Below the pieces are notes generated by a model that did not search any database, was not told the origin of the DNA, and saw only the letters and a list, made by a program, of their open reading frames with translations. From Helicobacter pylori (GTDB lineage: Bacteria > Campylobacterota > Campylobacteria > Campylobacterales > Helicobacteraceae): a stretch of 64,000 bases of DNA. The stretch covers positions 1,240,001 to 1,304,000 of the forward strand of contig NZ_LT635477.1 of the NCBI RefSeq assembly GCF_900120335.1. The letters run 5' to 3'. Of this stretch, positions 37,907 through 48,748 are shown piece by piece. The position numbers and the translations under genes were made by a program. Each line of letters starts with the position of its first letter. Positions within the stretch are counted from its first letter, which is position 1.

Positions 37907-38350
37907 CTACGCCTTGATTTTCGCTAAAGCGTCAAAAGTCGCGCGTACCACATTATAGGGGTTATTAGAGCCTAAAGATTTGGTTAGAATATCCTTAATG
38001 CCTGCTAATTCCACGATAGGGCGCGTTGAACCCCCAGCAATCACCCCCGTTCCCTCACTTGCCGGTTTGAGTAAAATACGGCTTGCGTTGTATTTATGCT
38101 CAATGTCATGAGCGATAGTCGTGCCTTTAATCGTTACATGGATTAAGTTTTTGAACGCATCATCTACCGCTTTTTTAATCGCATCAGGGACTTCTTTAGC
38201 CTTGCCCAAACCAAAGCCCACAAGCCCATTTTTATTGCCCACAACCACTAAAGCGTTAAAACGAAACCGCCTACCGCCCTTAACCACTTTGGTTACACGG
38301 CCAATATTCACAACGACTTCTTGAAACTCTTCTCTGTTAATCTCTTCCAT
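37907..38350 (-). CDS. rpsE: 30S ribosomal protein S5
   Basis: 147 residues from [11 protein letters not shown]; double-stranded RNA-binding motif [22 protein letters not shown] and [13 protein letters not shown]. An ATG 18 bases upstream overlaps rplR, but AGGAAAGG stands right before the shorter start, which is therefore chosen. Confidence 0.96.
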
Positions 38351-38364
38351 ACCTTTCCTTTCTG

Positions 38365-38721
38365 TCATAGAGCGATCCCGTTCTCTCTCAAGCTTTCAGC
38401 AAACGCTGCCACCACGCCATGATAGAGGTAACCATTCCTGTCATAAACCGCTCGCTCAATCCCTGCTTTTTTCAATTCTTCAGCAAAGAGAGCGCCTAAT
38501 TTTTTAGCGTCTTCTTGCGTGTTTTTAAAGCCCATTTTCCTGCCATCAATATGCGTTATAGTGCTTTGTTTAACATCATCAATCGCTTGCGCATAAAAAT
38601 AGCGGTTGGAACGAAAAACGCTCACCCTAGGTCTTAATGCATCGCCCAAGAGCTTGCTTTTGATTCTTAATTTTCGGCGATCCCTTAAGGCTTTCTTTTT
38701 GTATAATGCTTTTGCGTTCAT
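38365..38721 (-). CDS. rplR: 50S ribosomal protein L18
   Basis: 118 residues, binds 5S r[23 protein letters not shown] and [17 protein letters not shown] are typical. Two tandem ATGs occur; the second has better spacing from AAGGTG. Confidence 0.97.
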
Positions 38722-38734
38722 CATTTCACCTTAT

Positions 38735-39271
38735 TTATTTTTTAGCCGTTTTACCAGCTTTTCTAATAATGACTTCATTGCTGTATTTCACGCCCTTGCC
38801 TTTGTATGGCTCTGGGGGTCTGAAGCTCCTGATTTCAGCGGCGACTTGCCCTACTTGTTGCTTATCGCTCCCTTTGATAGTGATCGTGTTTTTTTCCACC
38901 ACCATTTCAATCCCTGCTGGAATGGGGTATTTCACCGGGTGGCTAAAACCCAAGCTCAAATCCAAAGTTTTATGACCCAAAGCCACCTTATAGCCCACGC
39001 CATTGACTTCTAAAGTCTTACTGAAACCGGCGCTTAATCCTATCACAATGTTATTCGCTAAAGCCCCATAAGTCCCCCAATAAGCCCTAGACTGCGCGTC
39101 TTCGCCCACAGGCTGGAAGCTCAATTGGTTGTTTTCAAGCGTGATTTTCACTCGGTTGTGAGTTTCTAATTCATGCTTTTCTTTGCTGTTTTTAAAAAGA
39201 AGCTTACTCCCTTCCACGCTCGCTTGCACAGAGCTTGGGATTTCAATGATTCTTTTCCCGATTCTTGACAT
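38735..39271 (-). CDS. rplF: 50S ribosomal protein L6
   Basis: 178 residues from [14 protein letters not shown], preceded by AAAGGA; the upstream in-frame extension (starting 39316) overlaps rpsH and is not L6-like. C-terminal [10 protein letters not shown]-type segment is present as [16 protein letters not shown]. Confidence 0.97.
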   Translation of the reverse strand: MSRIGKRIIEIPSSVQASVEGSKLLFKNSKEKHELETHNRVKITLENNQLSFQPVGEDAQSRAYWGTYGALANNIVIGLSAGFSKTLEVNGVGYKVALGHKTLDLSLGFSHPVKYPIPAGIEMVVEKNTITIKGSDKQQVGQVAAEIRSFRPPEPYKGKGVKYSNEVIIRKAGKTAKK

Positions 39272-39281
39272 TTTTAATCCT

Positions 39282-39677
39282 TTACCAAATGCTGCAAAGC
39301 ACTTCGCCACCGACATTTTGTCTGTAAGCTTCTTCGTTAGTGATCACACCCTTAGAAGTGCTTACCACAATCACGCCATAGCCATTTTTAAAGCGCTTCA
39401 ACTCGTTTTTTTGCTTATACACACGACGACCGGGCTTGCTTAAGCGCTTCACTTCGCTGATTTTTGAATGCCCTTTTTCATCATAAGCCAATTGCACATA
39501 AACCGATTGTTTCTTGTCTTTATCTTTGACATTGAAATCTTTAATGAAACCTTTTTCTTTAAAAATCTCTAAAATAGAAACCACGATCTTTGCGTAATAA
39601 AGCTGTGTGAATTCTAAGCGGCGCATAGAAGCGTTTCTCAAACGAGTTAATGAATCTGCAATTATATCATTTACCAT
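39282..39677 (-). CDS. rpsH: 30S ribosomal protein S8
   Basis: 131 residues; [16 protein letters not shown] start and the [12 protein letters not shown] signature near the C-terminus that binds 16S rRNA. Confidence 0.98.
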   Translation of the reverse strand: MVNDIIADSLTRLRNASMRRLEFTQLYYAKIVVSILEIFKEKGFIKDFNVKDKDKKQSVYVQLAYDEKGHSKISEVKRLSKPGRRVYKQKNELKRFKNGYGVIVVSTSKGVITNEEAYRQNVGGEVLCSIW

Positions 39678-39686
39678 ATCTTATCC

Positions 39687-39872
39687 TTACCAACTGGCTT
39701 TTCTCAAGCCTGGGATGAGTCCCTCACTACCCATTTTTCTCAGGCACACCCTACAAAGCCCAAAATCCCTATAAACCGAATGAGGTCTCCCACAAATGCG
39801 GCATCTCGTATAAGCCCTTACTTGGAATTTTGGTTTCCTTTGAGCCTTTGCTATCATTGATTTTTTAGCCAT
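39687..39872 (-). CDS. rpsN: 30S ribosomal protein S14, zinc type
   Basis: 61 residues with CRICGRPH and CRVC, the four-cysteine zinc form of S14. [11 protein letters not shown] start; ends LRKASW. Confidence 0.98.
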   Translation of the reverse strand: MAKKSMIAKAQRKPKFQVRAYTRCRICGRPHSVYRDFGLCRVCLRKMGSEGLIPGLRKASW

Positions 39873-39881
39873 ATTAACCCC

Positions 39882-40427
39882 TTATCTCACTTTTGCAAAA
39901 GGCAATCCAAGCAATTCTAATAACTTGAACGCTTCTTTATCGTTGTCCGTAGAAGTTACCATAGTGATGTTCATGCCATGACTGACCATAATATCATCAT
40001 AAACCACTTCCGGGAAAATCAACTGCTCATTGATCCCAAAGGTGTAATTCCCACGCCCATCAAAGCCATTCCGTGAGATCCCTCTAAAGTCTTTCACTCT
40101 GGGTAATGAAATCACAATCAGCTTTTCTAAGAAATTATACATGCGTTTATTCCTTAAGGTAACTTTCGCCCCTACCGCCATGCCTTCTCTGATCTTAAAG
40201 CCTGCAACGGATTTTTTCGCTTTAGTGATAACCGCTTTTTGCCCTGCAATCAAAGAAATCGTTTGCACGATATTTTGCATGATTTTCATGTCTTTTGCAT
40301 GAGCCCCAGCGCCCACGCTGATAACGATTTTTTCTAGCTTGGGCAAAAGCATGGGGTTTTTGATGTCTAATTCTTGAGCGAGTTTTGTTCTCACTTCATT
40401 TTGATAAAATTGTTTCAAACCAAACAT
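39882..40427 (-). CDS. rplE: 50S ribosomal protein L5
   Basis: 181 residues from [25 protein letters not shown] and [18 protein letters not shown] are diagnostic. AAGGAG lies nine bases before this ATG; the TTG three codons earlier is too close to it. Confidence 0.97.
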   Translation of the reverse strand: MFGLKQFYQNEVRTKLAQELDIKNPMLLPKLEKIVISVGAGAHAKDMKIMQNIVQTISLIAGQKAVITKAKKSVAGFKIREGMAVGAKVTLRNKRMYNFLEKLIVISLPRVKDFRGISRNGFDGRGNYTFGINEQLIFPEVVYDDIMVSHGMNITMVTSTDNDKEAFKLLELLGLPFAKVR

Positions 40428-40440
40428 AATATCCAACTCC

Positions 40441-40662
40441 TTAGGCTTTCTTCACATTGGAAATGTGCATGGGCTTTTCTTTTTTAATAAAGCCCCCTTT
40501 AGGGTTATCATCAGTAGGTTTAATCGCTTTTTTCACCACCTTACACCCTTCAACAACCACTTGAGAAGTCTTAGGCAACACCGCCAAAACCTTAGCGACC
40601 TTGCCCTTATCGTCTCCTGCAATGACTTTCACCATGTCATTTTTTTTGATTTCGCTTTTCAT
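40441..40662 (-). CDS. rplX: 50S ribosomal protein L24
   Basis: 73 residues; KOW motif [25 protein letters not shown] overlap with rplN. Shorter than the ~100 residues of many bacteria, but complete in the KOW core. Confidence 0.97.
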   Translation of the reverse strand: MKSEIKKNDMVKVIAGDDKGKVAKVLAVLPKTSQVVVEGCKVVKKAIKPTDDNPKGGFIKKEKPMHISNVKKA

Positions 40663-41030
40663 TATACAACCTCCGGCGCTAGAGAAATAATCTTCATGAA
40701 ATTAGCGTAACGCACTTCTCGGCTCACTGGCCCAAAAATCCTTGTGCCAACAGGATCTTTTTTAGCATCCAAAATCACCGCTGCATTGTCATCAAAACGC
40801 ACCAAAGAACCATTTTTCCTTTGGATTTCTTTTTTCGTTCTCACCACAACGGCTTTGACCACTTGACCGCGTTTCACCTTACCATTAGGGATAGCTTTTT
40901 TCACGGAAGCCACGATCACGCTACCCACACTCGCATAGCGTTTATGACTGCCCCCTAACACCTTAATGCACATGATTTCTTTCGCGCCGCTATTGTCAGC
41001 GACATTCAATCTTGTAAAACTCTGTATCAT
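40662..41030 (-). CDS. rplN: 50S ribosomal protein L14
   Basis: 122 residues, [25 protein letters not shown] start typical of L14; [13 protein letters not shown] near the C-terminus. Confidence 0.98.
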   Translation of the reverse strand: MIQSFTRLNVADNSGAKEIMCIKVLGGSHKRYASVGSVIVASVKKAIPNGKVKRGQVVKAVVVRTKKEIQRKNGSLVRFDDNAAVILDAKKDPVGTRIFGPVSREVRYANFMKIISLAPEVV

Positions 41031-41032
41031 GC

Positions 41033-41293
41033 TTATACTCCCACTACTAAAATTTCTTTAAGCGTGAAGGACTTGGTTTTAGAAAGAGGTCTGCACTCAA
41101 TCGCGCTCACAAAATCCCCTACTTTCACTTGATTGTTTTCATCATGAATGGTGTATTTTTTGAATTTTTTAACAATCTTGCGGTATTTTTCATGCACCAC
41201 TTTTCTTTCCACAAGAATCACAGCGCTTTTTTCAGCAAACTTGCTGATAACCTTGCCTTGCACCAGCCTTTTATGCGGCTCTTTCGTATTCAT
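41033..41293 (-). CDS. rpsQ: 30S ribosomal protein S17
   Basis: 86 residues, OB fold; [22 protein letters not shown] and [19 protein letters not shown] recognised. Confidence 0.97.
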
Positions 41294-41307
41294 TGCTTAC
41301 CCTTTTT

Positions 41308-41508
41308 TTACTCAACGCTAGAAGAATAATACGCGTTAATGGCCGTGTTAATGCGAGCGATATTTCTTCTAGCTTTCTTAATCTCGTTAGGATTACTCAA
41401 TTGCATGGTCTTTAACTTAACGCGCAACTCAAAAAGCTCCGCTTTCTTAGCATGCAACAACTCTTCTAATTCCTTGATACTTTTATCTTTCAATTCAGTA
41501 TATTTCAT
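41308..41508 (-). CDS. rpmC: 50S ribosomal protein L29
   Basis: 66 residues from [18 protein letters not shown], two long helices. The start lies inside the end of rplP (14-base overlap); a start four codons earlier is less likely because that stretch encodes the rplP tail. Confidence 0.95.
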   Translation of the reverse strand: MKYTELKDKSIKELEELLHAKKAELFELRVKLKTMQLSNPNEIKKARRNIARINTAINAYYSSSVE

Positions 41509-41920
41509 TTTCGCTCTCACAAGTTACAATTTTGGTTTTAAAAGGAAGTTTGCTCTGAGCTAACGCTAAAGCTTCTCTCGCTAGTCCTTCTTCAATGCCT
41601 AGCATTTCATAAACGATTCTGCCCGGCTTGATATTCATCACCCATTTTTCCACAGAACCTTTACCTTTACCCATCCTCGTTTCTAAAGGTTTGGCGGTCA
41701 AAGGCTTATCGGGAAACACTCTAATCCACACCTTACCCGCTCTTTTAATGTGCCTTGTCATAGCCACCCTTGCGGATTCAATCTGGCGTGAATCAATCCT
41801 CCCATGCTCTATGGCTTTAATCGCAATATCCCCAAACGCAATAGAGTTACCACGATGGGCTTTCCCACGATTGCGCCCTTTCATTTGCTTTCTGTATTTT
41901 GTTCTTTTTGGCATTAACAT
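41495..41920 (-). CDS. rplP: 50S ribosomal protein L16
   Basis: 141 residues; [22 protein letters not shown] and the [13 protein letters not shown] loop near the A-site tRNA. GGGAGG before ATG 41920. Confidence 0.98.
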   Translation of the reverse strand: MLMPKRTKYRKQMKGRNRGKAHRGNSIAFGDIAIKAIEHGRIDSRQIESARVAMTRHIKRAGKVWIRVFPDKPLTAKPLETRMGKGKGSVEKWVMNIKPGRIVYEMLGIEEGLAREALALAQSKLPFKTKIVTCESENEIY

Positions 41921-41922
41921 GA

Positions 41923-42627
41923 TTATTGCCTCCCTCTTCTGCTTCTTCTAGGCTCTCTTTCTTCTTTAGCCTCTTCTTTTTTCTCAAATTGGATGCCTTT
42001 TTGCAAAACTTCCCCTTTGAAAATCCACACTTTCACGCCAATAATACCATATACCGTCATCGCTTCAGCAAAGCCATAATCAATTTTAGCCCTTAAGGTG
42101 TGTAAAGGCACGCGCCCTTCCATATACCATTCGGTGCGAGCGATTTCAGCCCCTGCTAAACGGCCAGAAACGCGCACCTTAATCCCTTTAGCGCCGGATT
42201 TTAACGCCGCTTGCATGACCTTTTTCATCGCGCGGCGGAAAGCGACCCTTTTTTCTAGTTGGGTGGCTACATTTTCTGCGGCTAATTGGGCGTCAGCTTG
42301 GGGGCGTTTGACTTCTTTAATATTAATGGAGACTTCTTTTTTGATGAGCGTTTTTAGGCCTTCTTTGACCTTTTCAATATCCACGCCTTTTTTACCGATG
42401 ATAAGCCCCGGGCGAGCCGCTACGACCGTAACGCGCAGTTTTTTAGCCGCTCTTTCAATCACAATCTCGCTCACGCCAGCGTAATAAAGCTCTTTTTTAA
42501 GGAATTTCCTAATCTTGTTGTCTTCATCAATATTGCTTGGAGCGGTGCGAACGCTAGGGAACCATCTGGAAGTCCAATTCCTATTAATACCTAATCTCAA
42601 ACCTACCGGATTAACTTTTTGTCCCAT
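41923..42627 (-). CDS. rpsC: 30S ribosomal protein S3
   Basis: 234 residues, KH-domain protein of the mRNA entry site: [20 protein letters not shown] start, [20 protein letters not shown] loop. C-terminal tail is Arg/Glu-rich ([13 protein letters not shown]). Confidence 0.98.
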   Translation of the reverse strand: MGQKVNPVGLRLGINRNWTSRWFPSVRTAPSNIDEDNKIRKFLKKELYYAGVSEIVIERAAKKLRVTVVAARPGLIIGKKGVDIEKVKEGLKTLIKKEVSINIKEVKRPQADAQLAAENVATQLEKRVAFRRAMKKVMQAALKSGAKGIKVRVSGRLAGAEIARTEWYMEGRVPLHTLRAKIDYGFAEAMTVYGIIGVKVWIFKGEVLQKGIQFEKKEEAKEEREPRRSRRGRQ

Positions 42628-42630
42628 GCC

Positions 42631-42999
42631 CTACTTACCTTCTGCTTGATTTTTTTTATGGCTTTTAGAAGATTTCATTTCTTTCCCTTCTGCTACTTCT
42701 ACGAATACATGAGATGTTGGCTTTCTAATGGCTGTGGCCCTACCTTTAGCCCTTGGAATGGAGCGCCTAAGCACAGGGCCTGCATCCACTCTGCAAGAAA
42801 CAATTAAAGCGCTCTTAGCGTCCAATGAGCCGTTAGCGACCGCAGAAGCCACCACTTTTGAAAGCACTCTAGCCGCTTTATTGGGCGTAAATTCTAAACT
42901 AGCGATCGCTAATTCAGCGTTCATGCCTTGAATCTGTCTTGCAATCAATCTGGCTTTAGTAGGAGATAACCGCACAAATCTTAATAACGCTTTGCTCAT
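42631..42999 (-). CDS. rplV: 50S ribosomal protein L22
   Basis: 122 residues; [17 protein letters not shown] and the loop [18 protein letters not shown] that lines the exit tunnel. Confidence 0.97.
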   Translation of the reverse strand: MSKALLRFVRLSPTKARLIARQIQGMNAELAIASLEFTPNKAARVLSKVVASAVANGSLDAKSALIVSCRVDAGPVLRRSIPRAKGRATAIRKPTSHVFVEVAEGKEMKSSKSHKKNQAEGK

Positions 43000-43008
43000 T
43001 CTACCCCC

Positions 43009-43290
43009 TTACTTGCCAATCTTTTTTTGGACACTGCCTTTGTGCCCTTTAAAAGTTCTTGTAGGAGCGAATTCCCCTAACTTATAACCCACATGGTTTT
43101 CTGTGATATACACAGGGACAAAAACCCTTCCGTTATGCACATTATAAGTAAAACCAATCATTTCAGGCAAAATGGTGCTTCTTCTAGACCATGTTTTAAT
43201 CGGGCGGTTATCCTTGCCCTCTTTTGCCTTGAGCGTTTTTTTCATCAAGTGGTCGTCTATAAAAGGACCCTTTTTAATTGACCTAGACAT
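43009..43290 (-). CDS. rpsS: 30S ribosomal protein S19
   Basis: 93 residues: [18 protein letters not shown] start, [15 protein letters not shown] and [15 protein letters not shown], all diagnostic. Confidence 0.98.
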
Positions 43291-43301
43291 TCTTTAACCC
43301 T

Positions 43302-44132
43302 TTATTTATGTTTCTTTCTGGAGATGATGAGCTTGTCGCTAGCTTTTTTCTTTCTAGTTTTATAGCCCTTAGCTGGAGTGCCCCAAGGCGATACAGGATG
43401 ACCGCTTGTCCCTGTTTTACCCTCACCCCCACCATGCGGGTGATCCACGGGGTTCATCGCGCTCCCACGAGTTTGTGGGCGAATGCCTCTGTGGCGGTTA
43501 CGCCCTGCCTTACCGATAGAGACATTGATAAAATCCTCATTCCCTACCACGCCAACACTCGCCATGCATTCGCTTAGAATGTAGCGCATTTCAGAGCTTG
43601 GCATTCTAAGAATGGTGTATTTATTTTCTCTACCCATGATTTGAGCGCTCATTCCTGCACTTCTGGCTAATTGCCCGCCAGCCCCTGGATGCATTTCAAT
43701 GTTATGCACCACCGTTCCTATGGGGATATTTTTTAACTTCATCGCAAAGCCCACTTTAATATCCAAACCGCCTTCAGCAGCGATAACGCTATCGCCCACT
43801 TTCAAACCGCTTGGCTGTAAAATATAGCGTTTGTCCCCATCAGGATAGACTACAAGAGCGATGCGCGCGTTTCTGTAAGGATCATACTCAATCGCAGCCA
43901 CTTTCCCCTCAATGTTGTATTTGTTGCGTTTGAAATCAATAATGCGATAGAGTTTTTTAGCCCCTCTCTCTTTGTGGCGGCTGGTGATGCGCCCGTTATT
44001 GTTCCTCCCTGCTGTTGCTTTAAGCTTAGTGAGTAAGCCTTTGACACTGCTTTTTGCGGTAATGTCTTTAGAGTCCAACACCGACATGAAGCGTCTGCTT
44101 GGGGTGTAGGGCTTATAAGTTTTAATCGCCAT
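43302..44132 (-). CDS. rplB: 50S ribosomal protein L2
   Basis: 276 residues. The C-terminal peptidyl-transferase-proximal signature [17 protein letters not shown] is intact; the SAGR-type N-domain shows [19 protein letters not shown]. Confidence 0.98.
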   Translation of the reverse strand: MAIKTYKPYTPSRRFMSVLDSKDITAKSSVKGLLTKLKATAGRNNNGRITSRHKERGAKKLYRIIDFKRNKYNIEGKVAAIEYDPYRNARIALVVYPDGDKRYILQPSGLKVGDSVIAAEGGLDIKVGFAMKLKNIPIGTVVHNIEMHPGAGGQLARSAGMSAQIMGRENKYTILRMPSSEMRYILSECMASVGVVGNEDFINVSIGKAGRNRHRGIRPQTRGSAMNPVDHPHGGGEGKTGTSGHPVSPWGTPAKGYKTRKKKASDKLIISRKKHK

Positions 44133-44147
44133 AACGCTTTCTCCTTT

Positions 44148-44429
44148 CTACGCGCCAAGGGCGGCAATGCTAGCGCCCTCTGGAACTTTCACATAAAATT
44201 TCTTAAACGACTTTCTTTGTCCAAGCTTCCCTCTAAAGCGTTTCACCTTACCTTCTTGTTTCAAAGAATTGATTTTCAAAGGCTCAAAGCCAAAGTAAGT
44301 TTTAAACACTTCTTTGAGCTGGTTTTTAGTTACATTTTGAGCCGTTTGGACCACTAAAACACCTTTTTCTTGCAATCCTAATGACTTTTCAGTGTAAAGA
44401 ATTGACTTTATATCCATGATGTCTGCCAT
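44148..44429 (-). CDS. rplW: 50S ribosomal protein L23
   Basis: 93 residues; a tunnel-exit protein that docks trigger factor and [25 protein letters not shown] is the recognised C-terminal part. Three bases from rplD. Confidence 0.96.
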   Translation of the reverse strand: MADIMDIKSILYTEKSLGLQEKGVLVVQTAQNVTKNQLKEVFKTYFGFEPLKINSLKQEGKVKRFRGKLGQRKSFKKFYVKVPEGASIAALGA

Positions 44430-44432
44430 TTT

Positions 44433-45080
44433 TTACTCCTCTGTCTTATCTTGCACCGCATGCTGAAACGCCGCTTCTTCCATCACCACAGAGCTAAACG
44501 CCGCTAAAAGATAAGCGTTTAACTCGCTCACATCAATAACAAGGCATTTTTTAAGGTTACTAAAGGCTAACTCGGTGTATTCGTCCATGTTCATGCACAC
44601 AAACAAAGTGTCTCGTTGCTCTAAAGCCTGAAACATTTGGTTGGCTTCTTTAGTCAAATGCTTTCTTTTATTGTCTTCAACCACGCCTTTTATAGCGATT
44701 TTTTCCACTACAAAAAGCTTGTTCGCTTGCGCTTTTTCTTCTAAAGCGTATTCTAAAGCCAAGCGCTTTTGTTTTTTATTGATTTTAAGGTTGTAGTTGC
44801 GCTTATTTGTAGCCCCATGAGAGACACCCCCACCGACAAACACAGGCGAAGTGATACTCCCTGCTCTGGCTCTCCCGCCTCCTTTTTGCGCCCAAGGCTT
44901 CCTACCGCCCCCGCTCACTTCAGCGCGGTTTTTACTTTTAGCGGTATTAGCGCGTGCAGAAGATAAATAATGTTTCACATAAAGATAGAGGTTATGGCTG
45001 TTGATGCCCTCATATCTTTTAGGTAACTCCACGCTACCCTTTTCTTTCAAATGGCTGTCTAAAACGATGGCCTTACTCAT
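44433..45080 (-). CDS. rplD: 50S ribosomal protein L4
   Basis: 215 residues. The tunnel loop is seen as [25 protein letters not shown]. Some L4 proteins regulate the S10 operon by its leader; no comparable leader was identified here. Confidence 0.97.
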   Translation of the reverse strand: MSKAIVLDSHLKEKGSVELPKRYEGINSHNLYLYVKHYLSSARANTAKSKNRAEVSGGGRKPWAQKGGGRARAGSITSPVFVGGGVSHGATNKRNYNLKINKKQKRLALEYALEEKAQANKLFVVEKIAIKGVVEDNKRKHLTKEANQMFQALEQRDTLFVCMNMDEYTELAFSNLKKCLVIDVSELNAYLLAAFSSVVMEEAAFQHAVQDKTEE

Positions 45081-45114
45081 ATCAAACCCTTTATATTATA
45101 TTCAATGTATGGTT

Positions 45115-45690
45115 TTATACCGCTCTAATGCGTCCATAAGCCCCAGAAAAGCCGGCCACTGAACCCTTTAGCACTAACACCATACTTTCTTTATCAAAAG
45201 AGAGCACCTCGTTTTGGCAAGTAACTAGCTCATTGCCATAATGCCCTGCCATTTTCCTACCCTTTTGCACTCTTCCTGGCCATTCTCTATTACCAATAGA
45301 ACCAGGGCGGCGGTGGAATCGGCTCCCATGCGCTGCAGGCCCGCCTTGGAAATTCCAACGCTTCATCACCCCCGCAAAGCCTCTCCCCTTCGTTTTAAAA
45401 CTCGCTTTAACCCTTTTAAGCGTTTCTAAAGCGCTCAAATCCAAATCGCCCAACTCTTGTTGTTGGGAAGCTTTTAAGGTGGCGAAGTGGTTAAACTCTT
45501 TGCTGAGCTGGTATTTCTTTTGCTGGCCTTCAATCGCCTTATTGTGTTTTTTATGCATCGCATAGGCCACTAAAGCTTTCCCGTTTTCTAGCTGGCACAC
45601 TTTCGCTTGCAAAACTTTAAGCAAGGTTACAGGCGTGCTGTTAGCGTCAATGGTGCGGCTCATGCCTATCTTTTGAACTAAAAATTCCAT
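45115..45690 (-). CDS. rplC: 50S ribosomal protein L3
   Basis: 191 residues; [10 protein letters not shown] start, [30 protein letters not shown] and [14 protein letters not shown] are diagnostic of the L3 core near the peptidyl-transferase centre. Confidence 0.98.
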   Translation of the reverse strand: MEFLVQKIGMSRTIDANSTPVTLLKVLQAKVCQLENGKALVAYAMHKKHNKAIEGQQKKYQLSKEFNHFATLKASQQQELGDLDLSALETLKRVKASFKTKGRGFAGVMKRWNFQGGPAAHGSRFHRRPGSIGNREWPGRVQKGRKMAGHYGNELVTCQNEVLSFDKESMVLVLKGSVAGFSGAYGRIRAV

Positions 45691-45727
45691 ATCTAACCCT
45701 TAATTTTATTATCTCAATGCGTTAGGA

Positions 45728-46042
45728 CTACTTCGTTTCCATAGAAGTTACTTCTACATCCACTTCAGGAGCTAAATCCAACTTCATCAAGCTATCCACG
45801 GTTTCTGGGGTGGCCGAGATAATATCAATCAACCGGCTATAAACCCTAATCTCAAACTGCTCTCTTGAATCCTTATTGACATGCGGGGAGCGTAAAACGG
45901 TGTAACGCTTATTCTTAGTCGGTAAAGGGATAGGCCCTCTAATTTCAGAACCTGAACGCTTTACGGCTTCCACGATAGCCACAACAGATCGATCCAACAC
46001 TCTATGGTCATAAGCTTTGAGCTTCAACCTGATTTTTTCCAT
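45728..46042 (-). CDS. rpsJ: 30S ribosomal protein S10
   Basis: 104 residues, first gene of the S10-spc-alpha supercluster. [35 protein letters not shown] is typical. GGAG lies six bases before the ATG; all 28 or so genes down to rplQ are in the same direction with small gaps, so one long transcript is likely. Confidence 0.98.
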   Translation of the reverse strand: MEKIRLKLKAYDHRVLDRSVVAIVEAVKRSGSEIRGPIPLPTKNKRYTVLRSPHVNKDSREQFEIRVYSRLIDIISATPETVDSLMKLDLAPEVDVEVTSMETK

Positions 46043-46246
46043 AAACTCTCCTAAAAGAACTCGTTTTATCCATTGTCAAACGAATAAAACAATAAAATAA
46101 AAACTGAAATACTACTCAAAATGCGCCATTTAGTCAATAACTTTTGCTGTTTTTAGGGCTTTTTAGAGATTTTTACTTCCTTTTTATAAGGAAATATAAA
46201 AAAATGCGCTACGATTGTCTTAATCCAATCCCCTTTAAGGAAGTTC
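46043..46246. promoter_or_regulatory. Divergent promoter region of rpsJ and the ATPase gene
   Basis: AT-rich. Minus strand: a TTGACA at about 46073-46078 and a GATAAAA at 46064-46070 are candidates for rpsJ but their spacing is not canonical. Plus strand: TATAAA at 46195-46200 suits the gene at 46247, with AAGGAAG before its ATG. Confidence 0.4.
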
Positions 46247-47335
46247 ATGCCCCTTTCTTGCTTGCACCCTTTTGGGCCTTTTGAAACCCCTAAAGAGCCG
46301 GCTTTAAACAACCCGCTTTCAAACCCGCCTTCAAGCGATAAAATCTGTCTTTTAGGGCCGATGAAATCCGGTAAAACCACTTTCGCCCTCAAATTAGCGA
46401 AAAACTTTAAAAACCCTGTGTATCTCAATTACAATGACATGCGTTTGAACAAAAATACCCTAAAATCTTGGCTCTTAAAATGGCATTTGGAAAAGAAAAT
46501 GGACTTGCTCATTTTAGACAATATAGAGCGCTTGGATTTCAGCCTGCCCAAGCTTCCCAAAATTATTCTTATCCCTAATTATTTAAGCCCCATAATGGAA
46601 AAAGATTTTAGCTTGCGCTATGCGTTAGGGTTGGATTTTAAAGAATACATTAGTTTTTTCAAGCCCAATACCCCTAAAAACACTCTGTTTAACCGCTTTT
46701 TAAGAGACGGCAACGCTTTAGATTCGCTTTTTATAGAAAACGAACAGGAAAAAATCCTAAAAAAACAAGAAAATGTCAAACTAGCCTTTCAAGCTTACGC
46801 CCCCTTAATGGCTAAAATCTGCACGCATCAATCTAAGTTTGTGAGCGCTTTTTATCTTTATACGCAATTCAAAAAAGAGCTGAAAACCTCTAAAGACACC
46901 CTCTATAAATTTTTACATGCGCTAGAAAAACAACGCACCCTTTTTTTAGTCCCTGATTTTGAAAGCCATAAAACCAAATTGTATTTGTGCGATTTTGCCT
47001 TGCCTTATAGCCTGACTCCTAGCCCCTCGCTTTTAAGCGTTTTTGAAAACATGGTTTTTTTGGAGCTTTACAAGCAATTCCCCCATTATGAGCTTTACTC
47101 CCATGATAACGGGATTTTTATCTTGCGCGAACATTCTACAAGCAAGCTCGCTCTCATCGCCCATGCTTTCCCCACGCCCCATTTTTTAGAAAAACAGCTT
47201 TCTTGGTGCCATGAGCATGGGTTTTTTAATATCGTGGTGGTTTCTATCAACGCCCCCATTTCAGCCAATAATCCCCCCTACAAACACCTCAATTTCATTG
47301 ATTTTTCTTTGGATATTCAATCTATTTTGGTATAA
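46247..47335 (+). CDS. AAA-type ATPase with DUF4143-like C-terminal part
   Basis: 362 residues. Walker A GPMKSGKTT at 37-45 and Walker B MDLLILDNIERLD near 85-97; the layout (AAA core, winged helix around 190-235, and a nuclease-like C-terminal part with HDNGIFILRE) resembles the AAA_14/DUF4143 ATPase family common in bacteria. Cellular role unknown. Cotranscription with the next gene is doubtful because repeats and hairpins separate them. Confidence 0.8.
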   Translation: MPLSCLHPFGPFETPKEPALNNPLSNPPSSDKICLLGPMKSGKTTFALKLAKNFKNPVYLNYNDMRLNKNTLKSWLLKWHLEKKMDLLILDNIERLDFSLPKLPKIILIPNYLSPIMEKDFSLRYALGLDFKEYISFFKPNTPKNTLFNRFLRDGNALDSLFIENEQEKILKKQENVKLAFQAYAPLMAKICTHQSKFVSAFYLYTQFKKELKTSKDTLYKFLHALEKQRTLFLVPDFESHKTKLYLCDFALPYSLTPSPSLLSVFENMVFLELYKQFPHYELYSHDNGIFILREHSTSKLALIAHAFPTPHFLEKQLSWCHEHGFFNIVVVSINAPISANNPPYKHLNFIDFSLDIQSILV

Positions 47336-47344
47336 TAGTTATTA

Positions 47345-47391
47345 GTATTTATGTATTTATGTATTTATGTATTTATGTATTTATGTATTTA
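47345..47391. repeat. Eight-base tandem repeat (GTATTTAT)n
   Basis: Five full GTATTTAT units plus a seven-base partial, beginning ten bases after the ATPase stop. The unit length is not a multiple of three and the tract is intergenic, so variation would act on transcription or RNA stability rather than on a frame. Confidence 0.9.
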
Positions 47392-47468
47392 ATATTATTA
47401 CTAACATTTTTAAGTTATTATTACATATTTTTATTTTTTCTTAAGCTAACCCACTATAAGCTATCCTA

Positions 47469-47520
47469 GTATTTCGCTTTTTTGAGAAATACCACCTACC
47501 CTAAAAGCGTAGGGTGTTTT
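47469..47520 (+). terminator. Two hairpins in the leader of the 47549 gene
   Basis: GTATTTC (47469-47475) pairs with GAAATAC (47486-47492); then ACCCT (47498-47502) pairs with AGGGT (47511-47515), followed by GTTTTT and further T-rich sequence. The second has the form of an intrinsic terminator yet ends only about 30 bases before the ATG, so unless the promoter lies inside this stretch, transcripts of the 47549 gene must pass it. Confidence 0.55.
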
Positions 47521-47548
47521 TAATATTTTTTATAGAAAGGAAGCTATA

Positions 47549-48127
47549 ATGAACGCATTGAAAAAATTAAGTTTCTGCGCCTTGTTATCCTTAGGCCTCT
47601 TCGCTCAAACAGCGCATGCTGAGAGTTTAAAAGACACGATTAACTATCCTGATTGGCTTAAAATCAATCTTTTTGATGAAAAGAACCCGCCCAATCAATA
47701 TGTCGGATCGGCTTCAATTTCTGGTAAAAGGAACGATTTTTATTCCAACTATATTCCCTATGATGACAAATTGCCCCCTGAAGAGAATGCTGAAAAAGTG
47801 GCTTTTTTAAGGGCTAAAATGAACGCTTACGGCTCGTTAGAAAGCGTTTTACTCTCTAAAATGCACAATCGCATTGTTAAAGCGCTTCAAGTTAAAAATA
47901 ATGTTATCAGCCATTTATTCGGGCTTGTTGATTTTTTAACGTCTAAATCCATTTTAGCTAAAAGGTTCGTGGATACCACCAATCATCGTGTGTATGTCAT
48001 GGTGCAATTCCCTTTCATTCAGCCTGAAGACTTAATCGCTTACTTTAAAGCCAAACGCATCAGTCTTTCTCCAGCGAGCGCTACCAATCTCAGCGCCCTT
48101 TTAAACAAGGCGTTATTCCACATCTAG
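47549..48127 (+). CDS. Secreted hypothetical protein, LPP20-like region
   Basis: 192 residues with signal peptide ([16 protein letters not shown], cut near residue 24). The mature N-terminus ([10 protein letters not shown]... [10 protein letters not shown]) and the following [13 protein letters not shown] helix resemble the LPP20 family of Helicobacter surface/periplasmic proteins, but no lipobox Cys is present. Its 3' end overlaps rnhB on the other strand by 15 bases. Function unknown. Confidence 0.75.
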   Translation: MNALKKLSFCALLSLGLFAQTAHAESLKDTINYPDWLKINLFDEKNPPNQYVGSASISGKRNDFYSNYIPYDDKLPPEENAEKVAFLRAKMNAYGSLESVLLSKMHNRIVKALQVKNNVISHLFGLVDFLTSKSILAKRFVDTTNHRVYVMVQFPFIQPEDLIAYFKAKRISLSPASATNLSALLNKALFHI

Positions 48128-48718
48128 GGGTTTGGTTTGAAATAATGAGCGGTTTTTAAGCGTGAAGCTATGCCGATGAAAAGGCGTAGCCCCTAGCTTA
48201 ATGATCGCTTCTATATGTTGTTTAGTCCCATACCCGCAATTCTTATCCCAGCCGTATTCCTTAAACAAAGCGTGCAGTTCTAGCATTTCCCTGTCCTTAG
48301 CAGCTTTCGCCAAAACGGACGCCATAGCGATTTGAGCGATTGTTTCATCGCCCTTGATGATGGTTTGTATATGGGGGTATCGTTTATTCAAGCCAAACGC
48401 CGTGTTGCCGTCTATTTTTATTTCATCAGCTAAAGGGCAACCATTTTCTACAATTTCTTGAATAGCGAGCTTCAAACACGCCCCCAATCCCAAATGATCA
48501 ATTTCATTCGCGCTTTTTTTAATCACGAAAAATCCCACCTCATCATGCGTTTTGATTTTATCTTCTAAGAAAAAGCGCTTTTTTTTGCTGAGCTTCTTGC
48601 TATCTTTAAGGCCCATTTTTAGAAATTCTAAAGCTGTTTTTTCATTACACACCACCCCAGCCACAAAAAGCGAACCGGCCAAACACCCCCTACCCGCTTC
48701 ATCAATGCCTAGAGTCAT
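48113..48718 (-). CDS. rnhB: Ribonuclease HII
   Basis: 201 residues; removes RNA from RNA-DNA hybrids, including single ribonucleotides. Catalytic motif GIDEAGRG (Asp5/Glu6 here) and the later IDGN and [12 protein letters not shown] motifs are present. Probably transcribed from fumC through the small ORF. Confidence 0.97.
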   Translation of the reverse strand: MTLGIDEAGRGCLAGSLFVAGVVCNEKTALEFLKMGLKDSKKLSKKKRFFLEDKIKTHDEVGFFVIKKSANEIDHLGLGACLKLAIQEIVENGCPLADEIKIDGNTAFGLNKRYPHIQTIIKGDETIAQIAMASVLAKAAKDREMLELHALFKEYGWDKNCGYGTKQHIEAIIKLGATPFHRHSFTLKNRSLFQTKPLDVE

Positions 48719-48748
48719 TTATACGCAACCCAACCGGTATCAAAATTC

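Noticed and set aside
41628-41951. 107-residue plus-strand frame opposite rplP
   Set aside because: Shadow of the ribosomal gene.
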